This document shows positions 60,501 to 64,000 of a stretch of DNA of 64,000 nt, piece after piece. The notes under the pieces were generated by a model, which saw nothing but the letters and a program-made list of their open reading frames with translations, searched no databases and had not been told where the DNA came from. The stretch's first letter is position 1. Each line of letters opens with the position of its first letter. The DNA is from Delphinus delphis (lineage: Eukaryota > Chordata > Mammalia > Artiodactyla > Delphinidae), in NCBI RefSeq assembly GCF_949987515.2, contig NC_082684.1, positions 47,086,006-47,150,005 of the forward strand, given 5' to 3'. The position numbers and the translations under genes are program-made.

Positions 60501-63500
60501 TAGAGGAGGCCTAGGGGGTGCATGAGTGGAGTTGGCTGATTTCTTTCAGAAATGAGATGCCAAGCCCGTAATACCTGACATCACCTCAGCTGACCTCCTC
60601 TGGGCCTCTGGACCAGTGGAGTCACAGTGCTGCTACTGTCACCCGCCACTCAAAGGCCGGAGCCCAGCATGGTGTTACTGTTACAAGGGGAATCTAGGAG
60701 AATAAAGCTTCAGGCCCATGTCTCCAAACTGTTTGTCCTTAATGACACTTTTGCTTCAACTCAGAGCAAATTATATAACATATACACACTCTCTTTTTAA
60801 GATGAAAAGAATAACGCAAAAACAACCCTGGTGACCTTACATTACCTGAGAATCAGAAGGTTGTTAGCATTACCTAGAGGAATTTAGGATAATTGGTGGA
60901 CTGTCAAATTAGAAATGATGCAGAATTACTTGGGTGAACCATCTGAGACAGACTAGCACAATTTTGAAAACTTAACTGGAAGTAGGTTGAGTGGTTAGCA
61001 ATGGGGCCTGGGTGGTATTGCAAGGGTCCCATTTCCCTATGCTTTCAGCACTTAGTGGCAGAATAAATAAACAGGTCAAAACTGAAGTGGTCACTCATGA
61101 AGAAAAGTGGCTTGTTTTTAGGAAAAATTTTTGATTGCTCTAATATTTTTTAAAAGCCACAGGAAATTTTGAAGGATAAAAAATTCAAGGTGTGTAACAT
61201 TTAGTCAATCCTAGAAAAAGGAATTAGAATATTTTCTCACTGAGGAAGTCATTTGAAATTACAATTCATAAGTCACCTTACTTAAGGAATTAACTGAAGC
61301 AAGTTCCAATTGTTTCTGCCTTTTCTTTCTTTTCAAAATATTCTCTAAAAACCCTGAATATAAATGCTTTTACGTAGTTCAAAACAAGGACCCCCAGCCT
61401 AAATCCTTGAACCCCCAAGCCAAGGTGCAAGTAGATTCTAGTTTGCGTAGTTTCATTGTCATTACTTTAGCAATAGTTTTAGTTTTAGTAACTGAAGGCC
61501 TGGCCAGCAGATGATTTTCTAAAGGATCCAAAGCACACTGATTGAGATTAAAATATTGGACTCTATCATTTACTCCTGAAATTGTTTCTCTGTCCCTCTG
61601 CTATCAGCAACTGACTGAATCCTGTGCAGAGTTGTCCATGATTCAGTTGAGATAACGTGTAACTATGTTCATCTCAAGCTTCATGCTAATTTTTTAATCC
61701 TTGTCATTTTGTTTTCAAAGCAGTTTATTATTGAGGTAGGACCCAGGGGAAGAGCCCAAAGACATGCACATTATAAGAGAGAGAGAGAGAGAAGGAGAGA
61801 AAGAATTTCTAAGTGAATTCAATTTACTTTAGTCTTCTATAGATTATTGTGAAAAACAATGAAGTGCTCTTTTTCTAGGATAACAACAAGTATAGTTAAG
61901 GCTATACCCATTGTCCCTTGAATTCACCTAGGATTACAAAGTAGAAAAAGGTGTATCTTTTGAGAACTTACTTATCAACCTTCTTAAATTGGTCAGTGAG
62001 AGCTGTCTAACCCAGACTTAACTTCACCTCCAGAAAGTTCAGACTCAAGTATTTAATGTGCAATTGTAATATCTCATTCCAGTTGCTTAGATGCAACTAT
62101 CTCTTTCCTCCTCTATTGTTTCTAGTTTTTATTAAAATGAAGTTTAAAAATTTTTTATGAGATAGCAAATTTACTTATAACCTCATCATCTTAAAACTAT
62201 TCATGTTTTTCTATGTTCTTTTTCATTCTTTGCTCATATACTTACAAATTTTCATAAAGCTTTTATTTTGTTTTCCATTTTTCTTAATTTCAGATAAATA
62301 TTATAACCTTAACATTTAATGTCTCAAATGTATGGTCTACATATATGCTAATGCAGATCACCTTTGTGAAAGCAGGCTGGGTATAAAACTTAGTCATCCT
62401 TGGGTAATTTTATGCAGCCTAGTTATAATAGCAGAGCTATGGGCATCACTTCCAAATTTCATTAAGGTTCTTACCGACTTCTTAAGGCTCAACTTAAATG
62501 TTGTGCTAAAGTACTAAACAGAATGCTCCTTGTATGTTTTAAGTATCCTGAAAAGTGGGTTACCTGACATCTGGGGCTCAGAAAATTTTATACTGCAGGA
62601 CTTGTATCCACCTGATTTAGTCATCTTGGGCATATGTTCTTTCAAGACCCAGAGAAGAAGAGACATACTAAAGGTCTCTGAAACCACTGGTTGAACAATT
62701 TCTTACTGGACTCAATGTGTGTCCCTCATTTTCTTGCCCTGACTTCTCGCACCAGCTTTCTCGGGAACTGAAGGTGATGGGAAAGGGAAGCAGAATTATC
62801 TAAACAGAGTAAGTCTCAAATTGAAACCTAATTCAGTTGGGTTACTAGGCTTGGAACCGACCTTGACACTTGCAGCCTTCAGCTTCCAGTTGGTTGGGGT
62901 CAAACACAAATGTCCAGTTGCTGAGTGATTTCCACATGCTTCTTTAATGTACCTTAACTAGGACAGACAAAAGATGTTTTCCCCGTGGGACTCACTCTTT
63001 ATGAGGCCTGACCCTCAACAGAGCAAACCAATCTCAGGTGATTTGGGGGTTTTAGGGCACTAAGAACTTTCAGAGCATGGAGAAGTAATTTGTTCAATGG
63101 TACCTTAAAAGAGTTAGTTTACCTCCAAAAGGTGAGTTTCTTTACTATCCTGGGTCCTTCACTTCCTCTGAGATCAGACTCATTATTTGCATAGCAAAGC
63201 ATTCCCTTCGGCTGGAAAGGAGGGGGTGGGCACCCCTAACAAGGAGAGCCACTTTTCCCACTGTCTTTCAAAACTCAGGAGTGTGATAAGTGGGTTTGAT
63301 CAACCTTTCTCCTCCCCTAAACTCCAAAACTTCAGGCTATTTTGTTCGTTATCTATCTTGAGATTGACCAGCTTTTCCGGATTGAAGGGATGCAGGATTT
63401 AGCGTATAGCTGTTGAGAGGACAGATCTGCTAACATTGTTTGTTTGGGTCAGTTTAGTGTGGACTTTTCAGGTGAAAACTCCAGGAAGACAAACTCTACC

Positions 63501-64000
63501 AACATCTCTCCTCCTCTTCTTTACAGACATTGCATTTTATTTTAAATACTCCCCCCCGCCAATACTCAGGGAGGAAATTTTTAATATATTGAAGACACTC
63601 TGCATGGGAATTATACAAATTTATCTTGATACGTTTGTCGCTTGGCAATCCTGCTTGTTCTACCCAAACTAAACTATGCATTTAAATCATCTCTGAGGAC
63701 CTATACTATGTGTAGGTTATTGTTTATTTAATTGTCACTTAGCAATTCTCCAGAACTAGCTCATAATTTATTTTAACCAAATATGCCCCACCTTAGAGAC
63801 CCATCACCATAAAGGACTTTTTAAGCATTCTTGAAGATTGAACACTCTGAGGTTCTAGTTAGCATGAGATCTACTGTGCTTCTTTTAATGTGTCTATTAT
63901 TTCCAAACTGGGAGATTAGTCACAGAGATCTGAGGGAAGAAACCAGACCTTTAATAAGCTCTGTCAATAAAAGGGCCATTACAAAAATTTGAAGGATTTG
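60501..64000. other. Distal 3' flank, AT-rich
   Basis: No gene recognised. Short GA run near 61,777-61,802. Only short domain-free open frames. Confidence 0.5.

Noticed and set aside
60058..60525. 155-codon + frame in the downstream CpG block
   Set aside because: No domain and opposed by minus-strand frames; GC-rich chance frame.

Overview
This is a mammalian window that contains one protein-coding gene, BMP4 (bone morphogenetic protein 4), on the + strand near the right-hand end. The rest is non-coding flank and interspersed repeats. The host is almost certainly a cetacean: several copies of the tRNA-derived CHR-type SINE (opening with cttccctggtggcgcagtgg, closing with gaggcccgcgtac plus poly-A) are present, together with L1 3' ends of the cetartiodactyl type. 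The sequence alone does not give the species.

Layout. Positions 1-43,000 are the distal 5' flank. It holds old MIR, L2, MER5 and MaLR repeats, younger CHR SINEs, several L1 3' ends, a nested L1-in-L1 block (14,880-18,361), a recent 180-bp tandem duplication (6,452-6,811) and repeat-poor stretches that look like candidate enhancers (best at 22,800-23,600). A CpG-rich block at 43,180-44,300 looks like a separate promoter of unknown product. From 44,300 to 49,950 there is repeat-poor proximal flank. BMP4 runs from about 50,261 to about 57,375: 5'UTR exon 1 (to 50,551), 5'UTR exon 2 (53,686-53,810), first coding exon (54,876-55,252), second coding exon and 3'UTR (56,229 to about 57,375). All introns are GT-AG. 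The spliced CDS is 1,227 nt, 408 codons plus stop. Positions 57,380-64,000 are the 3' flank, with another CpG-rich block at 59,730-60,500.

How it works. BMP4 is a secreted TGF-beta-family morphogen, and its dose and pattern are set largely by remote enhancers, so a single gene with a large non-coding flank is what is expected. The least ordinary features in the transcript are three upstream ORFs. One spans the exon 1/exon 2 junction (59 codons). Another has a strong start context and overlaps the BMP4 start codon in a different frame. I found no CRISPR array, operon, intact transposon or second protein-coding gene, and no evidence of a wholly new system.
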